From positions 4,087,501 to 4,151,500 of the forward strand of contig NC_135556.1 of the NCBI RefSeq assembly GCF_964340395.1: 64,000 nucleotides of DNA, in the 5' to 3' direction. The notes beneath the pieces were generated by a model. The model was not told the origin of the DNA and did no database searches. It saw only the letters and a list, made by a program, of their open reading frames with translations. Below are positions 14,285 through 27,510 of this stretch, piece by piece. Positions within the stretch are counted from its first letter, which is position 1; each line of letters opens with the position of its first letter. This stretch comes from Glandiceps talaboti (Eukaryota; Hemichordata; Enteropneusta; Spengelidae). Both the position numbers and the translations under genes were made by a program.

Positions 14285-14619
14285 CATAGCCTTGAACGTA
14301 TTTATGTATTTCTGGTGAATCCCGTAGATACTTTCAATCTATTCTTGTCTGCGTTAAAAAATTAATGAATCCCCTGAATTTGAATAATTATGTACATTCA
14401 GTTAAACATTTCACACAAACAGATTCACCTTTCCCTTCCTGGGAGTTTTTCTATACAGCATGTCAATCAAAATGTACGTCTTTGTTCATCAATTTATAAT
14501 TTCATTTATAGAAAGAATGATCATGTAAAAGAGCAGTGCGATGTATTTCGTGTAAATACCAATAATCATCTACCTTGCAAAAATATACCTAAAATTAATA
14601 AAGCTAACGTACAGCTATA

Positions 14620-15020
14620 AATAATTAATTAATAATAATAACGTTGGTGTTTTATTTAGCGCTTTTCCACTCTGTGATCAAAGAGCTTTTTTGCACAACA
14701 ATTATTACCTATGGTACATATCTAAAGTGATACAACGGCCGTTTATACTTTTTTTCAACTCGCCGGAGATCATACAATTCATTGCAGCCACTATATAAGC
14801 ACATAGGATTAGCACATTCACACTGTAACATCTATCCTACCAAGTCCGTAATTACACAGCTGCTGGGTTGACAGGCATAATCTTGGTTCACATCTTACCC
14901 AAGGACTTTAGCCATTCAGAAACAAAACGGCCGTAATATAATTCCATTTATAGTAACTTGTAACCTGCGACCTGCAGATTCCAAGCCAGCCACTCTGACC
15001 ATTCGACCATCATGACTCGA
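14620..15020 (-). mobile_element. tRNA-derived SINE, about 400 bp
   Basis: Read on the minus strand, the element starts near 15018 with a tRNA-like head. It has a perfect A-box match, TGGTCGAATGG (15000-15010), and a degenerate B box about 40 bases later (GGTTACAAG). The body ends in AAAAGCGCTAAATAAAAC followed by an ATTATT tail (14621-14640). The AGCGCT...ATT tail is shared by several animal SINE families. A related copy lies at 50390-50682 in the same orientation. The small open frame across the head (SSHDGRMVRVAGLESAGRR) is SINE-derived and not a gene. Confidence 0.8.
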
Positions 15021-17602
15021 CACAAATCTGTACGAAAATCTATGCATGCATTGGTTGTGAAATATGAAGTCAAGCTTCTCTGTCATATTACTGATGTAAA
15101 TGAAGCAGGTCATATGAAGCATTGAAACATGATATCTTCATATCTACGTTACCTAGGCATTCAAAAACCCTATACGCTATACATATATATACAAAGTTTA
15201 CAGTTATAAAATAACGTCAAAGTAAATTCAGTTTCTAGGTCAAAAAGCTATATCATAAAGTAAAATGAAACATTGAAACATGATATCTTGATATTTACGC
15301 CAATGGCTACAATACTGTAAGGGATCGACACGGGACACTTGGCCTATATGTGTGACACTTTACATTAGGGAACCTTGCAGTCTCGTACTTTGAAGTTTAA
15401 TCTTTAAAAGAGATAAATCCATGTATGACATCCTCTTCTGGTTCAGCTCTGTCTTTTCCAGTTAAGCTCTTTTCTTGTTGTTAGCTTTGAGAGTCTCTAG
15501 GTTTGATAATTGTTACAGTGGACATTATCAACATTATCATTGCAATCATGACATATTATCCTTATGCAGATGAGTTAGATCTTCTCGCACATGATTATAT
15601 TGACAACTTCCATTGTTATGAAACATTATAGTAGTAGCAATTGACTATTGTTTGTCATACTTTAATTAAAGCATTCTGTACATGTTTATTTGTTGGCGAT
15701 GTTTCATGATTCACCTCCTGAATGTACCTTCGTAACAGTGAAATCATTAGTGTTCTAAGGTACGGTTCAGTCTGATGTTGTCATTAAGACAGATATCTTA
15801 TATTCTTGAAGTAGTGAAAATGTTCACTGATTGAGAAACAAATATATATATTTTTAATTAGACATATTTAACATGATACATTGAAACTCATTAGTTGTGT
15901 ATTAATGACCGTTATATCATTTTTATACTTATTAATAATATATGTAATAGTGGGGAATGTTTACTTGTCCATATTCTTAGAACTAAACACTAATACCCTG
16001 TATACACGTATACCACTGATAAAGTACGTCATTTAAAATGCAAACTAGATACAGGTTTATGATGAATGGATAACATATTTATTATATCACCAAGTCACGC
16101 ATCTTTTAGTCTGTAACGTAGCATACAGGAGTATGCCTGTCCACCGTTCGTGCATTCATAATAACATGTTAGTCTGGAGATGGATTACTCTAAATGTCAT
16201 ATATAGTCATCATATTGTACACAGTTACTGGTTATATGTATTGGGTATATACCGTATTCATCAGATTCACATTCTACTGCATATCCATAAAATATTCACA
16301 ATAGGATATGAGTTTGAGGCATTTATCGTTATATCAAGTTATAATGTTTACAAAATATAGAAATTTTCACCGTATTGATTTATTTGAAGATGATACTACA
16401 CGTAATCAACGAATGCATGCACATACATGCATATATTTTCTTAGCAGTCTCGCACTTCTCCCAATTCCCATAAAGGACGTTAGTACGTCATACGGCCTAA
16501 GAACGTTTGTCCTCGTGAATTCTTTGACAAATTGAACGCCCACGGTAATATTACCAATTCTTTGGAATGGTAAACAGGGAAATTCATAACTTGCTGAACA
16601 GAAATAATGATAAGTAAATAAATTAATTAAAGATTCTAAAAGTTGGAAAATAAATAAATGAGTAAAGTGAAGATTGGAAAGGTTCAATACATGAAATCCA
16701 GATTTTAATGATTGGTAGTCATAAGAAATATGCACGTAGGTTAGAAGCTGTCGTAATTCAATTTGCAGGCGGTGATTTTTTTCTGGATCTATCATACTTT
16801 GTTCAGATGAAAATAAATGACCATGTTACTACTTATGTGAGTATCAGTAGGTGTGTGTCCTTTACGTCAACAAGACTATGTTACTTTATCAGTGTTTATC
16901 ATTGTATTAATGGCCTGTCAAAGTCCCATCAAGATGAACTCAATTGCTAATTATTTTAAACAACAAGATAAATCAGTTGTTGGGTAATTGATAGGGGATG
17001 TGTACGCCTAATTATTGCAAGGGTATTGGGCGGTTGAAACCATATACTTGATGTGAATGTTTAATTGTATCGACGAAGAATACAGCTAAACTTAAAAGGA
17101 ACAATCATTTGACATTCAAGTTCTCAGTGCGTGTTTTCAATGCCAGTATCATCCCTTTGAATACATAACAGTGATGGCCAAGTGAGAATCGTAACGCTGT
17201 GTATAAAGATTCACTTATTGTTAGTGCAACTCTGTATATTAAGAATCTTTTAAAGAAGATATTTTTTTCTGATCGAGGAAAAATGGATATAGCGAAAACA
17301 CTAAAATCTATTATTCAAAACATTTGTAAACCATAATCTAAGCCTGTATGTCACCAAAACAACTACAAAACAATGATATATAATGACAAATGTAGTGATG
17401 ACAAAAGTGTAGAACATTTTAATGAACATCAACAATTAAAACTATTCTTATGAATTCAAATTATAAGAATCAGAAAGTATAAACAATATAATTTAGCAAT
17501 GATCGGAAGAGGTTTCTGGAATAGGTTATTTCATACCTGTATTATGCCTAAAATGTAATAAAAAGTAAGTTTAATTGTCGAGTAAACTATTAATAATAAT
17601 AA

Positions 17603-17648
17603 CAATGTTTCACCCTCTATGAAATTATTTATAGAGGGTGAAACATTG
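17603..17648. repeat. Perfect 18-bp hairpin
   Basis: The left arm CAATGTTTCACCCTCTAT (17603-17620) is the exact reverse complement of 17631-17648, with a 10-nt loop between. A second, weaker inverted pair follows directly: CAAACTACAG (from 17648) and CTGTAGTTTG (about 17693-17702). The stem is short for an animal pre-miRNA. A folded MITE remnant or chance slippage product is as likely. Confidence 0.9.
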
Positions 17649-17804
17649 CAAACTACAGAGTTCTGTGATTCTAGGAGTTTTATTTTGCTTTCTGTAGTTT
17701 GTAATTCATACCACAAGTACTATGAAATCACCACCATATTACCTGCAAAGAAGTGTAATATTTTGATATTAAAATAGAAAGAAAAGAAAAACAGTGGACT
17801 ATGG

Positions 17805-17865
17805 TACATCACGTCCCAATGAGATCATGATGAGGCATGACACGAAACGTTGCTGATTTAAGTTA
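17805..17865 (+). other. Second degenerate hammerhead-like motif
   Basis: ATGATGAG is followed within 10 nt by CACGAAACGTT. The spacing resembles a hammerhead core with a very short stem II. The essential C before UGAUGA is A here and stem II pairs poorly. I rate this as a transposon-end fossil at best. Confidence 0.2.
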
Positions 17866-18722
17866 GTTTAATATTTGTTGAAAGGGCAAATCATTCTAAG
17901 CGATACGTTTTTGCTGAAATTGGAATTAGCTCTAAGCAATGATTTTTGTGTGTGCCAGATGACCATAAGTTTAATGGTATGTCAGCACGTATGTGTCTTC
18001 AATCAATATATCATTTACGCAAGGTATATCACCATTATACTATATCATTTTATGGCTCGACTACGATACAGAATTATCAGGAGTAATGACAGGGAACATA
18101 AATAACTATCCACAGTTGTTTTTCTTGACAACTATAAGAAAAACCCAGACTTATCAAGGGGACGAGACATCCAATTCTTGTACGAGTCGTAGTTGCTTGA
18201 GTGCTCAAGCTGATGAAATCACGTGAACTAATATGTAGGTCTCAATGAGGCCTGATATTAGCCTATTTGTCAACGTGGATGTACAAGTCTTCATCGGTCT
18301 TCGTATCGGTAGTTTGCTTACATTTTAACATTCAGACAGAATAGCATTTAAGATAATAACTATATTATAATTTAGGCCAAATAAAAAAAGTTGTTTGGTT
18401 CCGGTTACCTAGTTTTTCACGCCAATCCTAATTTTACGTATTCGAGAATAATAATAATAAAATCGCGAAAATCGTGAATTCTCGCAAGAAATAGTGGATG
18501 CGGAAACTGACTTAAAAAGACAATATAAAACTATTCTTCCAATCTGTAGTGGCTGTACATCTGATATGAAGAAATAAACAACACAAAGACCATTTGGAAA
18601 ACAATGAAAAACCTGAACTAGATATTCACACATGAAAAAAAAAATAAAATACAATAAAAAATCTACCTACCCCACCTATTTTAAAATTGAATGTAATCGG
18701 AACCACACAATGTTTTCGAGCC

Positions 18723-18744
18723 TTATTTATTTATTTATTTATTA
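18723..18744. repeat. TTTA repeat
   Basis: About five TTTA units. Confidence 0.85.
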
Positions 18745-18923
18745 GGCAAGTGATTGTCCCATATTACAGTATCGTAAAAAGATTAACGTGACAATTAGTT
18801 ACAGAATACAAATATGACAATAAAATCACCTATAAATTGATGTTAAAATAAATAATCAAATGTTCCTAACAATATAAAAATCGCCAAACAAGTCAACATT
18901 CTATATAAAACATTCCTATGTAT

Positions 18924-18925
<2 letters not shown>

Positions 18926-18995
<70 letters not shown>
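18926..18995. repeat. GA dinucleotide repeat
   Basis: About 35 GA units forming an uninterrupted purine tract on the + strand, the type of sequence that can form triplex (H-) DNA. Confidence 0.95.
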
Positions 18996-18998
<3 letters not shown>

Positions 18999-20127
18999 GA
19001 ACGTTATACAAACAGAGAGACAGACATATACACACACACAGATACGGTGTGGCTATGTATATGTATATGGGTCTGTCGGTCTGTATCAGTCATCCGTCAT
19101 TTCCCGGCCGGCTTACATAGACTAAGCAGTCGTCGCAGTAGTATGCCATCAAGTCGCTGTCATCAATATGTATCAGAATAAGATATAGAAAGAATTACTA
19201 CGCGGATGTTGTTGGTGTGTTTCTCAGTCATTAGCTATTTCTCGGCTTATATCGAGTAAGCAGTTGTCACAGTAGAATGCCATCAACTTGTTATCAGTAT
19301 ATAAGTATACAAAAAATTACCACGTCCATATTGTGCTTAACAGATCCCCATATCATTTGACGCAACGTTAACAAAAAAATCCTGAATATGAAATTGATTT
19401 AAAATGTCACCGTGATATACAACATCTATATCATGACACTATATGAAATTTGTGCAAGTATTCCATGTCAAATCATTGATGCACAACGACAAGATATATT
19501 GTTGTGACCCACTACATACATTCATTTTATCGTGAAGTAATTTCATTATTAATAGGTTCACTATTTTTGTACTAATCACTTACACCGAATTACAGAGATG
19601 ACGTTGCCTTGGAAACAGCTTGCTGTCGCACTGTTAGTTATATATACTAATCAGTAAATTGACACCAAATTGTCTGCCTTCCGACACACATTTAGGTTTA
19701 TGCTGAACTGGGTTTCAGGGTTATATAATCGTCGTTTCAAATTAAATGATAGTATCTAATGATGATTTTTTTTGATAATATACATGCATTTTGTTGACAA
19801 ATGTGTAGTTTGTAACAACGTGTTGAGATGATTCTAATCTTAAACGCATGTGTTATTCTGAAAATGTAATGTTTTACGAAAATGTGTGAATTTTAATTTA
19901 TGATATCAAATATTTAGATGCTACATATCCATGTGTAAGTTATCAAATGAGTCTAAGTTCCAAATGCGGAATTATTACCCTAGTATCAGTTTTGTCTATC
20001 GTGACCCACAAGGTCGTAATGACCCACTTAGCGATATTAAACATGTACCTTATTATATTTAAGAAGAATTTGGGTAATTTGATGGACGTATAGATACATT
20101 TTGTTTACATATATCAAACCAGCAATG

Positions 20128-20210
20128 AAATAAAATAAAATAAAATAAAATAAAATAAAATAAAATAAAATAAAATAAAATAAAATAAAATAAAATGAAA
20201 TAAGATAAAA
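20128..20210. repeat. AAAAT pentanucleotide repeat
   Basis: About 15 units, very uniform until the last two (GAAAT, AAGAT). Confidence 0.95.
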
Positions 20211-20958
20211 TTAAACGCGCTCGTGATATATTCATCGGTATTGTTGTTCACCATTATTGTCTTTCGTTATAATCATGCATCGTCTTAAGAGTCACGTGAC
20301 AGTTCGTTCTATTGATTTAGACGGGTATGTATTTGACCCATCCCATCATGCCCTGCTTCTTGTTAACCAGCAAGCATATACGTGCTCAAGTCTAACGCGA
20401 CGGTATATAGTGAAGACAACTAAATATTCACTAAAGCTGTAACGGCTACTTGATCTGTATGTGTTGTGTGTGCCTGAAAGGAAGAAGAATCGAGTTTGTG
20501 TCGCGTTAAGTTGTCATTTGTACGAGTCTACCACCTACGGACGTGTCGGGATGAAGATGATAACATACGCACATGTACAAAAATGTGTGAGCCATTCCTA
20601 ATCAAGGTTATTATTGTGGTTCATAATGATGATTACAACGGAAGAGTTATAACTGACGAACGGTCTCGCTTTGCTTTATTGGCTCATTAGTGGAATGATA
20701 AATTTGCAGACGGACGTATACACAAAATCACAAAGACTGATACAGGAATTATCAACGTACGTGTTAAATATATCGCTTTCTATGGACAGTTGTAATGTTA
20801 TACGGCTTTGCTGGTGTGTCCTTTCTAATAGATGAGAATGAGTATTATTGTTACTATTATGCCGTAGGGCATCTAATGGAACCGTGGTAAGATAAAAACC
20901 ATATTGCTTACTGATTTAGGGCATTTGTTGTATAATACACAGACACAGACGTACACTG

Positions 20959-21110
20959 ACACACACACACATACATACATACATACATACATACATACAC
21001 ACACACACATATACATACATACATACATACATACATACATACATACATACACACACATACACACACACATACATACATACATACATACATACATACATAC
21101 ATACATACAA
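20959..21110. repeat. CA/CATA microsatellite
   Basis: Alternating blocks of (CATA)n and (CA)n. Four overlapping open frames on both strands are repeat artefacts. Confidence 0.95.
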
Positions 21111-23574
21111 TGTACATACTGTATTGTACTCGTACTGTAGACATGTTTCTAACATGTCTGTACTCCGCGTCTCTTCGTGACCCGCAGACACCGTGTCCTC
21201 TTGCATGTATATGTGGGTTCACCTGGAGTACGGCTAATATACTAGTGAGGACATTGCTTGCATTACGTTCTAACTGTTAGTCCACTTGTATTTATGCCGG
21301 ACTTAGCCATGACCCAAGTGTGCACTCTAACTGAATAATTCTGTTATGGACTCATTACATATGTTGAAATCCACGCGGGAATTTCGTATTTTTTCGGACT
21401 CACAAGAATACTCTTATTTGCCGACTTTATTCGGCATCAACAACGATATCATAACATGATGTGTGAGAGTTGTGATTTTGGAATATACGAGTGAAAACGT
21501 TTCGGCAATGTTAAAAGTAATGGGAATAGAGAAGGAATTTAAAACAAATGTATTAGCACCCATTGCCCCTCCCCCTCATGAAAATCGTTAGATTACAAAA
21601 TTACTCCTTTTCATTTTGTACAAAATTCATTTGAGCAGCGGGTTTCAGAAAATGCTGCCAAGTCTATCATGTAGTTCATCTACTATATCCCGTGGAGTGC
21701 ACAAAGTCATAACCACAGATCTGATTTGATTAAGATACCGAATGTTGTTCATTATGACTCTGGCGAACTACGCATGTTCGCCGGGCATCCAGCCTCACGC
21801 ATTGCCATTAACACTAAAGCAATGAGGATCAATCCTCACTATATTTGTAGGAGGACAAGCGTTGAACACCCAGGAATATTACACAATCATCTTTATTATC
21901 AGTTACATTTCCGCGTCGGGCTAAAGTACTATTGTTAAAATTGAGATTGAGTATTCCTCGAACCGCATCGCTTTGACTGAAACATTGTCAAATATTTCAT
22001 CGTTTATTAACAACGTTGTATTGATATTTCAAACACTTTTATGAATCGTGAGGGTATGGTTTCATATTAATAAATATCTGTTTGACCACAAATCTAGGTA
22101 ATCGTTATATTCTAAACTACACATGAAGTCTAAATTTTTCAACCTTAATGTGAAATATCAAGTCGTACATTTTAATACCCAAGTCACGTTGAGTGCATTC
22201 TACTTTACAGCAGATGTACTTCAAAAATTGCTTCTTCTGAAGAATACTAGACAGAAGGGGTTAATCCCAATAAGTCTTTCATTTACACGATCCATCTAGA
22301 TTCGTCTGTAGTCGCCTCACATAGAAAAAGTCGGTCGAGAGAGGTTTAATCAATCGACATGTCGTTCCTTTAAAGATTATTCTTTGTGCAGCAAATACCA
22401 TCCAACGAAAACCTTGTAATATAAAGGCAATTACGTCATCTGGTATAGGTTCTTGAAATATTCTATGCAGTGAGATCGCTAGATTCCATACAAATTATCT
22501 GACTCGCGCCTTCCTAAATAGTAGATAACGATTCTTTTAGCTGTGTAGCAAGTCTCTGTGGGTTACAAGCGTTTTCAATCGTCTGCCAGTCCCCATACCC
22601 TGTTAAAAGGTTTTCAGTCTCATTTGAAACGCATGGCCGATTGATTTTTAGAAGCTTTTATTTAAAATACGTAGTATTTCTTTCCATGAAATAATCGTCC
22701 ATACTGCTCGTTGTTTCGATATCATTAAATTAATTGAAGTTTAAGTGTTTTTTTCTGTATTATTAGATAGATATATTTCAATAACAAATTTAGCGAAGAC
22801 CATGATAGTCACAATAACTAACACTGTATAATATCATGTCTGTTTCTGACGATAGTAACTATATTACATCCAAACGGCAGTACTGCATACTAAACTTTTC
22901 GACAAGACTAACATTCGAATAAGCTGAACGAACAAGCGAATCAATCCTGAAACTAATCAAGTCCACCTAGTCTTCTATACCCTATAAAACGTCTAAAGAT
23001 AAATCATTCTGAACAAAAGTCAAACAAAACCAATCAATCCAAAAAATAGTAATCACAAGCTAACAAAATATTACAAATTACAGCAAACAGAAACCACACC
23101 ACACCAAATCAATCACAGAAAACTTCGTAATATCCAAAAAAAAGATGAATCTGAACAAGTTTTAAACAAAATCATAGTTTTTATATATTGAAAAGGGACC
23201 TCAGTAAAAGCCCTAAAAAAGACGATGCAATAACGAAAAAAAAACTGCCGAAATAGCTGTGATGAAAAATTGAAAAATATACAAACCCCAAATGAAAGAG
23301 ACAAAGGGCAAGTCTAATTTGTTCATCCATGTTTGTAATATCGATATGTTGATTCTTCTGCTGTTACGTTGACATGTGTCATCGTTTGTACAGGTTATTA
23401 AAATCCATTTTAAAACAAAGGACACACTTTTTTGACAAGAGACGTCAAAATGGGTACTTTTAAACGTTTTTTTTTACATCGTTTCTACTAGTAAGTCTCA
23501 GCAGTCAGGTTTAATTGTACAAATAAAACACACTATACTATACACGAGCTAAGTTGCACAAAAATATGTCATAT

Positions 23575-24150
23575 ATATTCTGATCGTTCTACGCCATGAC
23601 AACGCGTGTCACTGGTTCTGCTGTGTTCGAAATATGGGCCAAACCGGAAAAAATTGCCATTACTTTCCCCATTTCTTTTTGATATTACTGGAGCTGGTAT
23701 AATTAGTAACAAAGACCCCTTAGGTCACTCGTATTTTCCTTGGTTGAACGTAGAAAAATATTGGGAATAACATCTAAATATAGCATGTTAAAGCCAAGTT
23801 ATTATCTTTGAACAAAAAATATGAATTATATACTATATACCCTGGTCGTTCTACGGTACAACTCGTGTCTACGTCACTTGTCTGGTTTTGCGATGCTCGA
23901 AATATGAGTCAAAACTTTCCAATTCGCCATTATATTTCCCGATTTTTCATAAAGTATCCTCGAGGAAGTATGAATTGTATTATCCCTCCCCCGTATTGTA
24001 TTTCATTAAGTCGGAAAATACTTGTGACCTAAGGGTTTGTCACTTCGAGTCGCTAGACGATTAGTGACAGGGCCCCTGTAGGTCACTCGTTTTTCCTCAT
24101 AAACGAAGACAAATATTGGGGAATAACATCTAAGATGAAGGAATCAGGCA
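23575..24150. repeat. Dispersed repeat, two degenerate copies in tandem
   Basis: Two related segments (about 23575-23770 and 23815-24150) share a GTTCTACG start, then TTCGAAATATG or CTCGAAATATG, TTTCCC(C/G)ATTT, CCTTAGGTCACTCG or CCTGTAGGTCACTCG, and GAATAACATCTAA. A third related copy lies at 52715-52960 in TRPC intron 4. Presence at unlinked positions marks this as an interspersed element. No coding capacity is visible and its class is unknown. Confidence 0.7.
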
Positions 24151-24496
24151 GGAAAATATAAATTATGTTATAATAGGTTGGTTCAAAATGTAAAGTTTAC
24201 AGAAGTTCCCATTCGACTAAGATCGATGATTTGCTTCAGGTCATCATTAATGTAAAGGGAGAATATACACAGGTAAGTTCTTTCAGGTGCAATAACAAAG
24301 TTGTACATTTCTGGGGCGGTGTAGTCAAACAGATTAGATCAAATTTATAGTTACCTGTATGGAAAATATAAATCATTGGACTGTATGAACTAGACCAACA
24401 TCTAAAACTCAAGCTAAATTAAAAGTCATGAAAAGTGGTCACACAATTCGAGGCGTTCGTTCATGTGAATCATTAAGTTTTTTGACTCGCATATTT

Positions 24497-25671
24497 ATCA
24501 ATGACAGTAGCATTGTAGTTGCATCAATGACAATAGCATTGTAGTTGCATCAATGACAGTAGCATTGTAGCTGCATCCGTGACAGTAGCATTGTAGCTGC
24601 ATCAATGACAGTAGCATTGTAGCTGCATCAATGACAGTAGCATTGTAGCTGCATCAATGACAGTAGCATTGTAGCTGCATCAGTGACAGTAGCATTGTAG
24701 CTGCATCAGTGACAGTAGCATTGTAGCTGCATCAATGACAGTAGCATTGTAGCTGCATCAGTGACAGTAGCATTGTAGCTGCATCAATGACAGTAGCATT
24801 GTAGCTGCATCAGTGACAGTAGCATTGTAGCTGCATTAATGACAGTAGCATTGTAGCTGCATGAGTGACAGTAGCACTGTAGCTGCATCAATGACAGTAG
24901 CATTGAAGCTGCATTAATGACAGTAGCATTGAAGCTGCATCAGTGACAGTAGCATTGTAGCTGCATCAATGACAGTAGCATTGTAGCTGCATCAATGACA
25001 GTAGCATTGTAGCTGCATCAATGACAGTTGCATTGTAGCTGCATTAATGTCAGTAGCATTGTAGCTGCATCAGTGACAGTAGCATTGTAGCTGCATCAAT
25101 GACAGTAGCATTGTAGCTGCATCAATGACAGTAGCATTGTAGCTGCATCAGTGACAGTAGCATTGTAGCTGCATCAATGACAGTAGCATTGTAGCTGCAT
25201 CAATGACAGTAGCATTGTAGCTGCATCAGTGACAGTAGCATTGTAGCTGCATCAATGACAGTAGCATTGTAGCTGCATCAATGACAGTGGCATTGTAGCT
25301 GCATCAGTAACAGTAGCATTGTAGCTGCATCAGTGGCAGTGGCATTGTAGCTGCATCAATGACAGTAGCATTGTAGCTGCATCAGTGGCAGTTGCATTGT
25401 AGCTGCATCAGTGACAGTAGCATTGTAGCTGCATAAATGACAGTAGCATCGTAGCTGCATCAGTGACAGTGGCATTGTAGCTGCATCAATGACAGTAGCA
25501 TTGTAGCTGCATCAATGACAGTAGCATTGTAGCTGCATCAATGACAGTAGCATTGTAGCTGCATCAGTGACAGTAGCATCGTAGCTGCATCAATGACAGT
25601 AGCATTGTAGCTGCATCAGTGACAGTAGCATTGTAGCTGCATCAATGACAGTAACATTGTAGCTGCATAAA
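24497..25671. repeat. 26-bp minisatellite, about 45 copies
   Basis: The unit is built from ATCAATGACAGTAGCATTG plus TAGCTGC, with period 26 bp. The main variation is ATCAATGAC versus ATCAGTGAC. Rare changes include GTGGCAGT, AGCATCG, ATTAATG and ATAAATG. The first two units have TAGTTGC instead of TAGCTGC. Copies are near identical, implying recent expansion or homogenisation. Because 26 is not a multiple of three, no long frame stays open. Confidence 0.97.
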
Positions 25672-27219
25672 TAGAAGTTAGTAAATTAATGGAATTTATC
25701 GATTTGTTTAGTTATTGTTTTATTTGGGAATGTTAATAATGTGTACCTGATTTGAACTGTCAATCAAGTCACACATAGAGATACAGAAATGTAGGTACAT
25801 ATACATACTACACTTACCTCAACAAAGATGGACACTATTCATGTTTATTACCTATTCAACAGTACAACACTGACACGGCATCCTTCAACCATTCCCATGG
25901 TAATGATTCATTAATATAAGACAATAGGTACAGAATATTCCATACTATTACAACAAAATAAAGGAACAAGGAGGGAAAACATAGCACATAAATTATGAAT
26001 GGAACTAATTAAATGCACATAATTTTTGTACCTACTGATACTGTTGTCTTGGCAGCGTTGACATATTTCTTTACAAAGTAAACACCGGGAGTGAACATCG
26101 AAACCTTTCCAAGCATATGAAGTCTGTGTTGTTGAAATCGCACGTCTGTGGACACGCGAATTTAATCTCTATTTTTGTGATATGATATTTTGCAGATAAT
26201 GCAGCATGTTTCAACCATTGACATCGATCAGTACTTTTATTCAGTGGATATCTGATATACGTTTACAGGCGATTATCAGTAAATTGATTATACTATGTAT
26301 GATTTTTTTTCAAAATGACACCTCAAACCTCGAATGTTGCTAACGGGGAGATACCGTACATGCAATTATGAAGACGTGTCAGTCACTTTATGTATTAAAT
26401 GTATCATACAAAGTAAGCTGCAATGATTTATAAAATAAGCACGATAAAGTGATGAAATGCTCATAGGCTTTTAAAATAGTCTTTACCATGAACTCTTCAG
26501 CATTTCATTTTGCTGATTTTGACGATTACAACGTGTTTCACGACATGTTTCTTTAGCTTTGTGTCCATCATGGTTTTATTTATTTTTGTTTAAATTATTT
26601 TACTCTAGACATACGCAGCCAGCTCAATTTGACAAATTATGGAGAATCTTAAGCTTTTGAATCAAAATTCTCCATTAGATTCTATCCTTTACAATGATAG
26701 CTTCAATATCGTTAGATTTGACTGTTGTCATCTATTTTTTATGGTGACTTTTCATGAAAGCAGGGCATCTATATCATCTCATTTCCACAACATACCCGTC
26801 ATGTCATGAGGTGAACAACTTGCAAAGTAGTGTACCATAGAATACAAGAATGTTATTTTATCGGAATACAATCACGACATTTGTCAATACTTCTGTATAT
26901 GAACAAACAAAAGCCCGTAGTACAAACCAACAGGAAATGATTAATTTGTTTCCTTTCAGACTATACACATCAGGATACAGCTGTAGGTGTAACGACAGGT
27001 TTAGCCAAGATTACGTTGATATGAACCATCACGATTAGTCTTGTCTTCTTCAAAATGACAACATTGTATTTGTATCAAAATACTTATGATTTTGACAAAT
27101 TACTAGGTATATGTTTTTATGATCTGCTTCCCTTAAGAATTTGAAGAGCTTACTGTTTACAGAAAGTCACTATGCATGACCATTGGCAGCACGAGTATCG
27201 AATGCTAGAAGATTTGTAT

Positions 27220-27510
27220 AAGGACAATGACACCAACACCAGTACCACCATTAACATCACTACCAACACAACTATCTCCCAACCGCAATTATCACCATCA
27301 GTTCAACCACAGTCACCATTTCACATACGTCCACTCCAAACCGCCACCATCATCAGCATCGAAATCATCACCATGAAAATAATCACAACCACCATCAAAT
27401 TACCATCACCACCACCACTATCCAAATCTCTATTACCACTACAACCATCAATCTATCATCACCAGCGCCACCATCACCACCATTACTACCACCACTATCC
27501 AAATCACCAC
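27220..27510. repeat. ACC/ATC-rich low-complexity tract
   Basis: Imperfect CAC, ACC and ATC triplets. The open frame across it (27172-27612) encodes a Thr/Ile/His/Pro-biased string with no family resemblance. I treat it as low-complexity DNA. Confidence 0.7.

Larger units (their letters stand above)
14285..24496. other. No supported gene; non-coding DNA with SINE and repeats
   Basis: Apart from the SINE, hairpin, microsatellites and dispersed repeat listed separately, I see nothing that supports a gene. The longest open frame (16406-16795, minus, 129 codons) has no recognisable motif and overlaps other open frames in an AT-rich stretch. Confidence 0.55.

Noticed and set aside
16406-16795. 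129-codon minus-strand frame as a gene
   Set aside because: No recognisable motif, no splice partners, and an overlapping open frame on the other strand. This length is expected by chance in a window of this size.
20873-21222. Overlapping Cys/Val/Tyr/Met and Thr/His/Ile open frames
   Set aside because: Pure CATA/CA microsatellite translated on both strands. The same applies to similar frames at 1134, 2530, 48383, 50816 and 58986.
24497-25671. Regular array considered as CRISPR
   Set aside because: The repeats are contiguous with no unique spacers, and the DNA is eukaryotic. It is a minisatellite.
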